This document shows positions 1 through 6,427 of a DNA stretch of 10,998 nt, piece after piece. Origin of the DNA: Methanobacterium sp. (lineage in GTDB: Archaea; Methanobacteriota; Methanobacteria; Methanobacteriales; Methanobacteriaceae); assembly GCA_021372715.1 (NCBI GenBank), contig JAJFTX010000116.1, forward strand, positions 1 to 10,998, given 5' to 3'. Position numbers and translations under genes: made by a program. The notes below the pieces were generated by a model, which was given only the letters and a program-made list of their open reading frames with translations, ran no database searches and was not told the origin of the DNA. Every line of letters starts with the position of its first letter. Within the stretch, counting starts at the first letter, position 1.

Positions 1-151
1 AATCAGTAAATAAATAAAATTACTTAAATCCAAGAAAATTAACATTTAATGGTTCTTTTCTATTTTATAATAATTAAATAGGGTATTTATGTAGATTAAG
101 ATTATTACGTTTGGTTTAAAACTGAAATTCAATAAAAATCTTTTCTCTCAA

Positions 152-160
152 TATATAATA
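152..160 (+). promoter_or_regulatory. Candidate TATA box of the kor-sucC operon
   Basis: An 8-9 base alternating A/T element (TATATAATA) is the best archaeal TATA-box match in the 219 bases before korD. A start about 25 bases downstream of its centre would fall near 180, giving a leader of about 40 bases. The rest of 1-151 is AT-rich; I see no gene in it. The upstream BRE is not purine-rich, so the assignment is tentative. Confidence 0.45.
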
Positions 161-185
161 AAATTTTAATAGGATCGATGATGGA

Positions 186-206
186 TTAGTAATAAGGAAT
201 TACTAA
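186..206. repeat. Perfect inverted repeat in the korD leader
   Basis: Arms TTAGTAAT and ATTACTAA (8 bases each) are perfectly complementary around a 5-base centre AAGGA. The element lies just downstream of the predicted transcription start (about 180) and directly ahead of the korD ribosome binding site AAAGGA (205-210). It could be an operator bound by a dimeric repressor or a short mRNA hairpin affecting translation initiation. The repeat is seen directly; the function is inference. Confidence 0.6.
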
Positions 207-219
207 AGGATTTATTAAC

Positions 220-435
220 ATGATAACCGTTAACGAAAAGTTATGTAAAGGGTGTAACCTGTGCACGGAATTCTGTCCCCGACAGGTATATGAACAATCG
301 GAGGAGTTGAATAAGCAGGGTATTCATATTCCTGTTCCAGTTAACAAGGATAAATGCACTAAATGCGGGTTATGTGCTTTGATGTGTCCAGATCAGGCAA
401 TAAAAGTGGAAGAGGATGAGAAGGATGAAGAATGA
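220..435 (+). CDS. korD: 2-oxoglutarate:ferredoxin oxidoreductase delta subunit (2x[4Fe-4S] ferredoxin)
   Basis: A 71-residue ferredoxin-like subunit that passes electrons between the thiamine-diphosphate catalytic core of 2-oxoglutarate synthase and external ferredoxin in the cytoplasm. Two complete cluster motifs are visible: C9-x2-C12-x2-C15-x3-C19-Pro and C46-x2-C49-x2-C52-x3-C56-Pro, each expected to bind one [4Fe-4S] cluster. The C-terminal tail is strongly acidic. Translation starts at ATG 220 behind a modest AAAGGA site. The stop codon overlaps the start of korA by 11 bases, indicating translational coupling. Delta subunits of the pyruvate and 2-oxoisovalerate enzymes look alike; the assignment to the 2-oxoglutarate enzyme rests on the D-A-B-C gene order and the downstream sucC. 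Confidence 0.9.
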   Translation: MITVNEKLCKGCNLCTEFCPRQVYEQSEELNKQGIHIPVPVNKDKCTKCGLCALMCPDQAIKVEEDEKDEE

Positions 436-1552
436 ACAATTATTCATACAGGGCAATGAGGCCTGTGCTAGGGGAGCTATCGAGGCCGGGTGCCGATTTT
501 TCGCAGGATATCCCATAACCCCCTCAACTGAGATAGCCGAGGACATGGCCCTCTTACTACCTCGAGAGGGAGGATCATTCATACAGATGGAAGACGAAAT
601 TGCAGCGTTAGGCGCGGTAATTGGGGCTGTATGGACAGGTCTTAAGGGTATGACCGCCACATCAGGCCCTGGATTTTCCCTGATGCAGGAGCATATTGGA
701 TTCGCGGTTATGACTGAAACACCGCTGGTAATCGTGAATATGCAGAGAGGTTCTCCATCTACTGGACAGCCCACCATGGCTTCTCAAAGTGATATGATGC
801 AAGCCAGATGGGGGTCTCATGGAGATTATGAGATAATTGCTCTATCCCCCTCATCAGTTCAGGAATGCTTTGATTTCACTGTGGAGGCCTTTAACCTGGC
901 AGAAAAGTATCGAGTACCTGTGATGGTCATGAGTGATGAAATAGTGGGGCATATGCGTGAGAAAATCACCATACCCAAAAAAGTGGATAGAACTCCTCGT
1001 AAGATGCCGGATGAAGGTCCTGAAACATTTTTACCATTTAAAGCCCCCTCTGATGGAACACCACCTATGCCAGCATTTGGAGATGGGTATAAAATGCATA
1101 TAACTGGATTAACTCATGATGAAAGAGGATATCCTGATGCTTCAAGTCCTGAAGCTCATTCTAAACTTGTTAACCGGTTGTGCGATAAGATAAAGAACCA
1201 TACAGATGATATAGTTAGAATTAAAAAAGAATTCACTGACGATGCTGAAATAGTGGTCATATCTTATGGAGCACCAGCTCGATCAGTACTAACCGCAGTT
1301 AAAAAAGCACGAAAACAGAATATTAAGGCAGGATTTATTAAACTAGAGACGGTATGGCCATTCCCTGAAAAATTAGTTAAGGAAGCAGCAGTCAATGCTA
1401 ATAAAATAATAATGGTAGAGATGAATCTGGGTCAGATATTTTATGAGGTGGAAAGAGTACTTTCAGATAAAGAAGTAGTGCTCTTACCCAAAATCGGGGG
1501 GGAAATACATCAGCCCCAGGAAATACTGGATAAAATAGAACAATTAAGATAA
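425..1552 (+). CDS. korA: 2-oxoglutarate:ferredoxin oxidoreductase alpha subunit
   Basis: Large subunit of the enzyme that in methanogens reductively carboxylates succinyl-CoA to 2-oxoglutarate with reduced ferredoxin. With the start chosen here it is 375 residues. The N-terminal pyrimidine-binding domain shows FIQGNEACARGA (7-18), GYPITPSTE (28-36), the acidic stretch around E56-E58 expected near the thiamine diphosphate, and TSGPGFSLM (79-87). The C-terminal domain II begins near 275 and contains ETVWPFP (308-314) and VEMNLGQ (331-337). An in-frame ATG at 416 would add three residues, but GAGG at 412-415 lies 9 bases before ATG 425, a much better spacing, so 425 is preferred. It overlaps korD by 11 bases. 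A run of seven G at 1496-1502 is in frame. Confidence 0.93.
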   Translation: MKNEQLFIQGNEACARGAIEAGCRFFAGYPITPSTEIAEDMALLLPREGGSFIQMEDEIAALGAVIGAVWTGLKGMTATSGPGFSLMQEHIGFAVMTETPLVIVNMQRGSPSTGQPTMASQSDMMQARWGSHGDYEIIALSPSSVQECFDFTVEAFNLAEKYRVPVMVMSDEIVGHMREKITIPKKVDRTPRKMPDEGPETFLPFKAPSDGTPPMPAFGDGYKMHITGLTHDERGYPDASSPEAHSKLVNRLCDKIKNHTDDIVRIKKEFTDDAEIVVISYGAPARSVLTAVKKARKQNIKAGFIKLETVWPFPEKLVKEAAVNANKIIMVEMNLGQIFYEVERVLSDKEVVLLPKIGGEIHQPQEILDKIEQLR

Positions 1553-1586
1553 ATTAATGATAAAAACATAAAAGGAGAAAAAAATA

Positions 1587-2453
1587 ATGGTTGAACCAGG
1601 GGAAAGTTCATTTTTAAAATATCTAAGGAGAGATAGGCTTCCTACTATCTTTTGTGCCGGATGTGGGAATGGAATTGCCATGAACACCTTCTTTAATGGT
1701 ATGGAAATGGCAGAAATTGATTTTGACAATTTGATATTGGTATCGGGTATTGGATGCTCCAGCCGGATACCAGGATATGTGCTCTGTGATTCATTACACA
1801 CCACCCACGGCAGACCCATCAGCTTTGCCACCGGTATAAAACTGGCCAACCCAGAACATGACGTGGTTGTTTTTAGTGGAGATGGTGATGCGGCAGCTAT
1901 CGGGGGCAACCACCTCATACATGGGGCTAGAAGAAACATAGATATCACGGTGATTTGTATCAACAACAACATCTACGGTATGACCGGGGGTCAGATCAGT
2001 CCCACCTCACCCCAAGGAAGTTATGGATCCACAGCTCCTTACGGAGCATTAGAAAGGCCTTTCAGCCTTTCGGATCTGGTAACCGCAGCAGGAGGTACTT
2101 ACGTAGCACGATGGACTACCGCTCAGCCAGTTCAATTATCTGTAGCCATAAAAAAGGGCTTTCAAAATAAAGGATTCTCCTTCATAGAGGTTATGTCCCA
2201 ATGTCCCACCTATTTCGGACGTAAAAATAAACTCAGAAGCCCCATTGACATGTTAAATTGGATGAAAGAATCTAGCATCCTTAAAAGAAAGGCAGATAAA
2301 ATGGATGAAAGTGAACTTGAAGGAAAAATCATTGTAGGGGAGTTTCAGAAAACTGAAGAACCTGAATTCTCTGATAAATTATGCAAATTACTGGAAGAAC
2401 AATGTGTCACCGGAAAACCAAAGGCTGTTAGATCAGCCTATCAGGAGGATTGA
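1587..2453 (+). CDS. korB: 2-oxoglutarate:ferredoxin oxidoreductase beta subunit (TPP-binding)
   Basis: A 288-residue catalytic subunit carrying thiamine diphosphate and the proximal [4Fe-4S] cluster of 2-oxoglutarate synthase. The cofactor motif is clear: SGDGDAAAIGGNH (97-109) followed about 17 residues later by NNNIYGMTGGQ (126-136), which matches the GDG-x(n)-NN pattern of the family. Cluster ligands are likely C23 and C26 (CAGCGNG), C57 (GIGCSSR) and C206 (SQCPTYFGR). GGAG at 1574-1577 sits 9 bases before the ATG. The 34-base gap from korA holds this site and no obvious promoter. The stop codon is 2 bases before the korC start. Confidence 0.94.
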   Translation: MVEPGESSFLKYLRRDRLPTIFCAGCGNGIAMNTFFNGMEMAEIDFDNLILVSGIGCSSRIPGYVLCDSLHTTHGRPISFATGIKLANPEHDVVVFSGDGDAAAIGGNHLIHGARRNIDITVICINNNIYGMTGGQISPTSPQGSYGSTAPYGALERPFSLSDLVTAAGGTYVARWTTAQPVQLSVAIKKGFQNKGFSFIEVMSQCPTYFGRKNKLRSPIDMLNWMKESSILKRKADKMDESELEGKIIVGEFQKTEEPEFSDKLCKLLEEQCVTGKPKAVRSAYQED

Positions 2454-2455
2454 AT

Positions 2456-3007
2456 TTGCGTAAAGATATAAGAATCGCAGGATTTGGTGGTCAGGGAATA
2501 ATATTAGCAGGAATAGTTATTGGTAAGGCAGCAGCACTCCATGATAATTTAAACGCCGTCCAAACACAATCTTATGGCCCAGAAGCCAGAGGTGGAGCTT
2601 CTAAAACTGAAGTAGTTATCAGTGATGAGCAAATAGATTATCCCAAGGTACAGAATCCAGATATATTCGTAGCCTTATCACAGGAGGGTTTAACAGCTTA
2701 TCTGGATGATCTTAAAGATAATGGGATATTAATTATTGATCCAGATATGATCAATGAAAAAGAACTACTTCCTTTTGTTAAGAAACACCATATAAAGTTA
2801 TATAAAGCCCCAGTGACCAGAACCGCTGAGGAGAAGATAGGATTAAAAATAGTGGCCAATATCGTGATGATTGGAGCGGTAACCAGAATGACTGGTGTAA
2901 TATCTGAAGAAGCTGCCCGTAAAGCAGTAGCAGAAAGTGTACCTCCAGGAACAGAGAAGAAAAATCTGGAAGCATTTGAGGCAGGAGCTGCACTGGCCAG
3001 TGAGTAG
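2456..3007 (+). CDS. korC: 2-oxoglutarate:ferredoxin oxidoreductase gamma subunit
   Basis: A 183-residue gamma-domain subunit (pyruvate/ketoisovalerate oxidoreductase catalytic-domain family) that completes the four-subunit 2-oxoglutarate synthase. It opens with the family's glycine-rich motif GFGGQG (9-14) and contains SYGPEARGG (39-47). The start is a TTG at 2456: the strong site AGGAGG (2443-2448) is 7 bases upstream of it. An earlier in-frame TTG at 2450 would lie 1 base from that site and is unlikely. There is no ATG near the N-terminus. The korB stop is 2 bases before the start, and the korC stop TAG is embedded in the sucC ribosome binding site, so translation of korB-korC-sucC is probably coupled. 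Confidence 0.92.
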   Translation: MRKDIRIAGFGGQGIILAGIVIGKAAALHDNLNAVQTQSYGPEARGGASKTEVVISDEQIDYPKVQNPDIFVALSQEGLTAYLDDLKDNGILIIDPDMINEKELLPFVKKHHIKLYKAPVTRTAEEKIGLKIVANIVMIGAVTRMTGVISEEAARKAVAESVPPGTEKKNLEAFEAGAALASE

Positions 3008-3019
3008 GAGGTTTTAAAA

Positions 3020-4123
3020 ATGAAAATATACGAGTACCTTGCTAAAGATTTATTTAAAAAGAACGGAATACCCGTGCCTCAGGGATATCTAGCCCAGAGC
3101 ATTGAAGAAGCAAAGAAAGCATCTGAAGATATTAATAAACCTCTGGCACTGAAATCTCAGGTTTTAGTTGGAGGAAGAGGTAAAGCAGGAGGCATAAAAT
3201 TCGCTGATAAATCTGAAGAGGTGCCAGAGCTGTTTAATCAACTCTTGAAATTAGAGATAAAGGGAGAAAAAGTGGAGATGGTACTCCTCGAGGAGAAGTT
3301 GGATGTGCAATCCGAATTCTACATCAGTGTGGTTATGGATCGGTCAGCTAAGATGCCACTTATAATGGCCAGTACGGAAGGTGGAGTGGATATAGAGCAA
3401 GTAGCCAGGGAAACCCCTGAAAAATTAGTTAAATATCATATTAATCCCTTAGAAGAATTTTTCCCTTATCAGGCTAGGGATATAGCCATTAATATGGGTG
3501 TCCCTAATCCTTTAATCTCCAAAGTAGGTTCATTTATCTGGAGATTGTTCAACGTCTTTATGAAATATGATGCCACCATAGCAGAGATTAATCCACTGGT
3601 ACTTACACCAGAGGGACTTATAGCTGCTGATGCTAAACTGGAAATAGATGATGATGCTCTTTATAGACAAAGAGAACTTGCCAGTTTTGAAACAGAGAAA
3701 AAAGACGAATTTGCCTATGTTAAACTGGAAGGAAATATAGCAGTCATCGGAAATGGAGCAGGACTTACCTTGAGTGGAATGGACATGTTAAAACTTTATG
3801 GGGGAGAACCAGCTACTTTCCTGGATATTGGTGGTGGAGCATCTCAGGATAACATTGCCAGAGCATTAAATTTGGTTTTGTCGAATCCTAATGTGAAAGT
3901 GGTTTTCTTAAATGTTTTAGGAGGAATAACCAGGGCGGATGATGTGGCAAATGGGGTTATTAATGTTCTTAAAGATGCAGAACGGGAAGTTCCCCTGGTT
4001 ATTAGGCTTACAGGAACCAATGAAGAAGAGGGGCAACGAATTTTAACAGAAGCAGGTGTTTCATATGAAACTTCTATGGAAGCAGCTGCTAAAAAAGCGG
4101 TGGAAATTGCTGAATCCCTTTGA
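3020..4123 (+). CDS. sucC: Succinyl-CoA synthetase (ADP-forming) beta subunit
   Basis: A 367-residue ATP-grasp subunit that with SucD converts succinate, CoA and nucleotide triphosphate to succinyl-CoA, the substrate of the Kor enzyme encoded just upstream. The N-terminal ATP-grasp domain shows KSQVLVGGRGKAGG (45-58) and the metal-binding region AEINPL (188-193). The C-terminal CoA-ligase domain shows GNGAGL (244-249), LDIGGGA (268-274) and RLTGTNEEEG (329-338), typical of SucC. Length is slightly below the bacterial subunit (about 388). AGGAGG at 3006-3011 lies 8 bases before the ATG. No sucD follows; the alpha subunit must be encoded elsewhere. The nucleotide used (ATP or GTP) cannot be read from sequence alone. 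It is the last gene of the operon, followed by a hairpin terminator. Confidence 0.94.
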   Translation: MKIYEYLAKDLFKKNGIPVPQGYLAQSIEEAKKASEDINKPLALKSQVLVGGRGKAGGIKFADKSEEVPELFNQLLKLEIKGEKVEMVLLEEKLDVQSEFYISVVMDRSAKMPLIMASTEGGVDIEQVARETPEKLVKYHINPLEEFFPYQARDIAINMGVPNPLISKVGSFIWRLFNVFMKYDATIAEINPLVLTPEGLIAADAKLEIDDDALYRQRELASFETEKKDEFAYVKLEGNIAVIGNGAGLTLSGMDMLKLYGGEPATFLDIGGGASQDNIARALNLVLSNPNVKVVFLNVLGGITRADDVANGVINVLKDAEREVPLVIRLTGTNEEEGQRILTEAGVSYETSMEAAAKKAVEIAESL

Positions 4124-4156
4124 AAAAAATAAAATTATTTTTCCTTTAAATTAGAA

Positions 4157-4185
4157 AAAAATGAAACCATTGGGGTTTCATTTTT
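4157..4185. terminator. Bidirectional hairpin terminator between convergent genes
   Basis: A perfect 12-base-pair stem (4157-4168 with 4174-4185; arms AAAAATGAAACC and GGTTTCATTTTT) closes a 5-base loop ATTGG. Each strand ends the stem in five T, so it can serve both sucC on the plus strand (stop 4123) and the DUF1002 gene on the minus strand (stop 4202). Archaeal termination depends mainly on the U tract; a second purely A/T inverted repeat lies at 4125-4142, just after the sucC stop. Confidence 0.7.
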
Positions 4186-4201
4186 AGTTCATTTTCTGTC
4201 G

Positions 4202-5065
4202 TTACTGTCCGGTCATTCCCTGCAGATAAGTGAATAAACTTTGTAGGTAGGTCCAAATCTGGTTTAATATGCCTGTTGATTGGGATGCTGTTTGTGTGGC
4301 GTTTTGTAGACTATTTTTGAAATCGGTCAGACTTCCCTGGGCTTGTTGTGCGTTGGACAATGAGGTAGCTATTTGCTGTGCCTGTTGTTCTGTGAGGTTG
4401 ATGTTCATATTATTAGCCACGTTGACTACGATGGTTTGTATTTGGGTTACATCGGTTAGGTTTTTGTTTTGTACTTCGTTTTGCACTTTTTCGAAGAGGA
4501 TGGCTATGTTATCGGCGCTCTGGTTGGTCTGATTGGCTATACTGCTTTGAGTATATATCTCCTGGGTAGCTGCTTTTTTAGCGTTATCCGGTATGGGAGT
4601 TCCTACTGCGATTTCATATGATTTTAAAACACCTGCCAGTGCAGATTCTCCAGTTGCTGATACTGGTGAGGTTACAACCACATATCCATTGTTGATTCCA
4701 GTTGATTTTAGAGCGTTTTCATACATTTTAGGTGTTACCAAATATATTTTACTGGTGTCTACTACTACCTTTATTCCGGAGGTGTAGCTCAGGTCCACTA
4801 GGGCACAGGATACTATTTCACTAGGCTTATAGGTTGTGCCACTTATGTTCTGGGATATTAGATTAACTTCAGAGGCTGTTATAACCTTGGTAGTAGCATT
4901 AGTGATATTTTTATCGGTGTTTGATTTAAAATAATTCATCACAGAATTTTTCCAAGCTGAATTGGCATCAGTTGCTTCTCCTAATGTTATTACAAATCCT
5001 GATGCGGAGTAAATAGGGCTTAAAGCCATTAATACGACTAAAATACCGATTAATATTTTCTTCAT
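4202..5065 (-). CDS. Secreted DUF1002-type protein of unknown function
   Basis: A 287-residue predicted exported protein. It starts MKKILIGILVVLMALSPIYS, a classic Sec signal peptide with cleavage probably near residues 20-23. The mature part resembles the DUF1002 family (recognised by the VTSPVSATGESALAGVL stretch, residues 132-148); the family's function is unknown. The C-terminal half is rich in Q, N, S and T and looks helical, ending in an amphipathic aromatic segment. There are eight N-x-S/T sequons, consistent with archaeal surface N-glycosylation (inference). There is one cysteine (C87) and no lipobox, so it is not a lipoprotein. A GTG at 5074 and an ATG at 5071 are in frame, but AAGGTGAT (5077-5070) is the ribosome binding site and overlaps both, so ATG 5065 is the start. 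It is probably monocistronic. Confidence 0.75.
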   Translation of the reverse strand: MKKILIGILVVLMALSPIYSASGFVITLGEATDANSAWKNSVMNYFKSNTDKNITNATTKVITASEVNLISQNISGTTYKPSEIVSCALVDLSYTSGIKVVVDTSKIYLVTPKMYENALKSTGINNGYVVVTSPVSATGESALAGVLKSYEIAVGTPIPDNAKKAATQEIYTQSSIANQTNQSADNIAILFEKVQNEVQNKNLTDVTQIQTIVVNVANNMNINLTEQQAQQIATSLSNAQQAQGSLTDFKNSLQNATQTASQSTGILNQIWTYLQSLFTYLQGMTGQ

Positions 5066-5103
5066 ATTCATCACCTTGAATTTTTATTATTTTATTATTC
5101 TTA

Positions 5104-5114
5104 TTTTTATATAT
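5104..5114 (-). promoter_or_regulatory. Candidate TATA box of the DUF1002 gene
   Basis: On the minus strand this reads ATATATAAAAA. A start about 25 bases downstream falls near 5084-5088, leaving a leader of about 20 bases that contains the AAGGTGAT ribosome binding site. A second TATA-like element (5151-5158) lies further upstream and is an alternative. Confidence 0.5.
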
Positions 5115-5144
5115 TATATGATTTTGATTGTATTCTTAGCAAAT

Positions 5145-5179
5145 AAAGTATATATAATCTTCTATTATCGATGTACTTT
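5145..5179. repeat. Imperfect inverted repeat between taw1 and the DUF1002 gene
   Basis: Outer arms AAAGTA (5145-5150) and TACTTT (5174-5179) enclose inner arms ATAAT (5154-5158) and ATTAT (5164-5168) around CTTCT. The element sits about 40 bases upstream of the DUF1002 TATA box and 52 bases beyond the taw1 stop. It might be a regulatory site or a transcript 3'-end structure; A/T-rich DNA forms such repeats by chance, so weight is low. Confidence 0.3.
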
Positions 5180-5212
5180 ACAGATAAGTATTATTGTATT
5201 AATTTAATGAAT

Positions 5213-5220
5213 AAAAAAAA
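5213..5220 (-). terminator. Oligo-U terminator of taw1
   Basis: Eight A on the plus strand give a U8 tract on the taw1 transcript, 11-18 bases after the stop codon. Oligo-U tracts are the main intrinsic termination signal in archaea. No GC-rich stem precedes it. Confidence 0.5.
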
Positions 5221-5230
5221 TAGAGTAATA

Positions 5231-6145
5231 TTATTCCAGAAGAACCACTCTGCTTTCAAGAGACTCGTTAACTATTTCTTTATGACAGAGCTCAGCCACT
5301 GAAGATGCAAAATCACATATATCTTTATTACGGGGCATATGTTCAAATTGTAATCTTTTCCTAGAGTTTCCTACGTACATATAAGCTTTTATCTCCACGA
5401 AATCAGGGTTTGCTCTTTCGATGATCCTGGCGTATTCCTGGGGTAAAGTCATATTATAATCTTTCACGCAGGTCATACGAATTACAGTTCTACAATCGAA
5501 GCTGGATAATAAATCCAGAGATTCATTTAACTTCTCCCATCCCTTCTTTATCTGGGGGTCACATAGTTGTTCATATATCGCTGGTGTAGGGGCATCTAGT
5601 GAAAGGTATAACTGAGTTGGCTCCACTTCTAAGTTCTCTAAACGGGATGGGGTTAGCCCATTGCTTACTAAAAATGTGGTGAAGTTTCTTTTTTTAAATT
5701 CAATCAATAAATCCTCGATAAGTGGGTAGAGCATGGGTTCTCCGGCTAGGGAGATAGCAGCGTTATTGGGGTCTATACATTCATCTAATTTTTTAGGGTC
5801 GGATTGGGAGTTTCCAAAAAATCCACAGAGAAGATTTCTCTGGACATCTATGCAGCCATCTATTATTTCTGCGGGTTCGTCGTATTCTTGGTTCCATTCT
5901 GTCTGGGTTATGGAGATATCTCTCCAGCAGAAGAGACATTTATGGTGACAGAAAGAGATGCTGGGGGACATTTGTAAACAACGATGACTTTCTATTCCAT
6001 AAAATTTCTCTTTGTAACATACTCCTTCGTTCACGATGCTTTTTTTTGTCCAATGACATATTTTAGCTGCAGCGTGTTTATGGGTTCCTACAAAGCGATA
6101 ACCTTTTTTTTCCAGGTCACTAAATTCATTTTCTGTTAGAGACAT
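5231..6145 (-). CDS. taw1: tRNA 4-demethylwyosine synthase (radical SAM, Taw1/TYW1 family)
   Basis: A 304-residue cytoplasmic radical-SAM enzyme that condenses pyruvate with N1-methylguanosine-37 of tRNA-Phe to build the tricyclic base of wyosine derivatives. The radical-SAM motif is C66-x3-C70-x2-C73 (with FCHHKCLFCW). A second iron-sulfur site typical of this family is given by C30, C43 and C56, evenly spaced by 13 residues as in characterised archaeal homologues. By analogy, K45 (two residues after C43) and K253 (EIKAYMYVG) are the lysines proposed to act on pyruvate. AGEPMLYP (134-141) is the GGEP-like SAM-binding segment. CGGAG (6155-6151) lies 5 bases before the ATG. Length fits archaeal Taw1, which lacks the flavodoxin domain of eukaryotic TYW1. 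It stands alone on the minus strand with its own promoter and terminator. Confidence 0.93.
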   Translation of the reverse strand: MSLTENEFSDLEKKGYRFVGTHKHAAAKICHWTKKSIVNEGVCYKEKFYGIESHRCLQMSPSISFCHHKCLFCWRDISITQTEWNQEYDEPAEIIDGCIDVQRNLLCGFFGNSQSDPKKLDECIDPNNAAISLAGEPMLYPLIEDLLIEFKKRNFTTFLVSNGLTPSRLENLEVEPTQLYLSLDAPTPAIYEQLCDPQIKKGWEKLNESLDLLSSFDCRTVIRMTCVKDYNMTLPQEYARIIERANPDFVEIKAYMYVGNSRKRLQFEHMPRNKDICDFASSVAELCHKEIVNESLESRVVLLE

Positions 6146-6201
6146 TTATACTCCGTTTAAGGTTTTAATAATTAGAATTCTTTGTATTTCAATTAATCAG
6201 G

Positions 6202-6213
6202 TTATATATAAAA
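6202..6213 (-). promoter_or_regulatory. Candidate TATA box of taw1
   Basis: The minus strand reads TTTATATATAAC, a strong archaeal TATA element. A start near 6180 would give a leader of about 35 bases ending in the CGGAG ribosome binding site. Confidence 0.55.
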
Positions 6214-6225
6214 TAATCTCATATG

Positions 6226-6242
6226 TTGTTAATTAATAACAA
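6226..6242. repeat. Inverted repeat in the taw1/tpiA divergent spacer
   Basis: Arms TTGTTA and TAACAA flank a 5-base centre ATTAA. It lies about 12 bases upstream of the taw1 TATA box, where an operator or activator site would fit, and about 185 bases from tpiA. It has the same layout (arms plus 5-base centre) as the korD leader repeat but a different sequence. The rest of the 282-base spacer is plain AT-rich DNA. Confidence 0.35.
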
Positions 6243-6360
6243 ATTGTTTTAAATCTCTACATTTTATTATAAAGTAAATTAACTTTTTTAAAATGTTATA
6301 TTCTTATTATTAATCTTTCTTGGAATTGATTTCATCTGAATTAATTGAGAAGTTAACCGT

Positions 6361-6399
6361 AATATTTTTATGATCTTATCATTAAATTGAGATATATAT
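6361..6399 (+). promoter_or_regulatory. Candidate promoter region of tpiA-pgk
   Basis: Two TATA-like elements are present. AATATTTTTA (6361-6370) would start transcription near 6391 and leave a normal leader. TATATAT (6393-6399) is a better box but would start near 6422, inside or after the GGAGG site at 6416-6420. The first fits translation better; the choice is unresolved. Confidence 0.35.
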
Positions 6400-6427
6400 T
6401 AGTGCATACTATTTTGGAGGATAATTA

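Noticed and set aside
370..777. Minus-strand open frame opposite korD/korA
   Set aside because: It lies wholly within clearly conserved korD/korA coding sequence on the other strand; no ribosome binding site or recognisable protein.
1544..1972. Minus-strand open frame opposite korB
   Set aside because: Shadow of the conserved korB frame with biased, low-information composition.
4125..4142. Second inverted repeat AAAAATAA/TTATTTTT after sucC as a separate terminator
   Set aside because: It is made only of A and T with a 2-base loop, so the hairpin is weak; the 12-base-pair stem at 4157-4185 is a better candidate.
4269..4787. Two plus-strand open frames opposite the DUF1002 gene
   Set aside because: They are antisense shadows: the minus-strand frame has a signal peptide, a ribosome binding site and family resemblance, while these are rich in W, C and F and resemble nothing.
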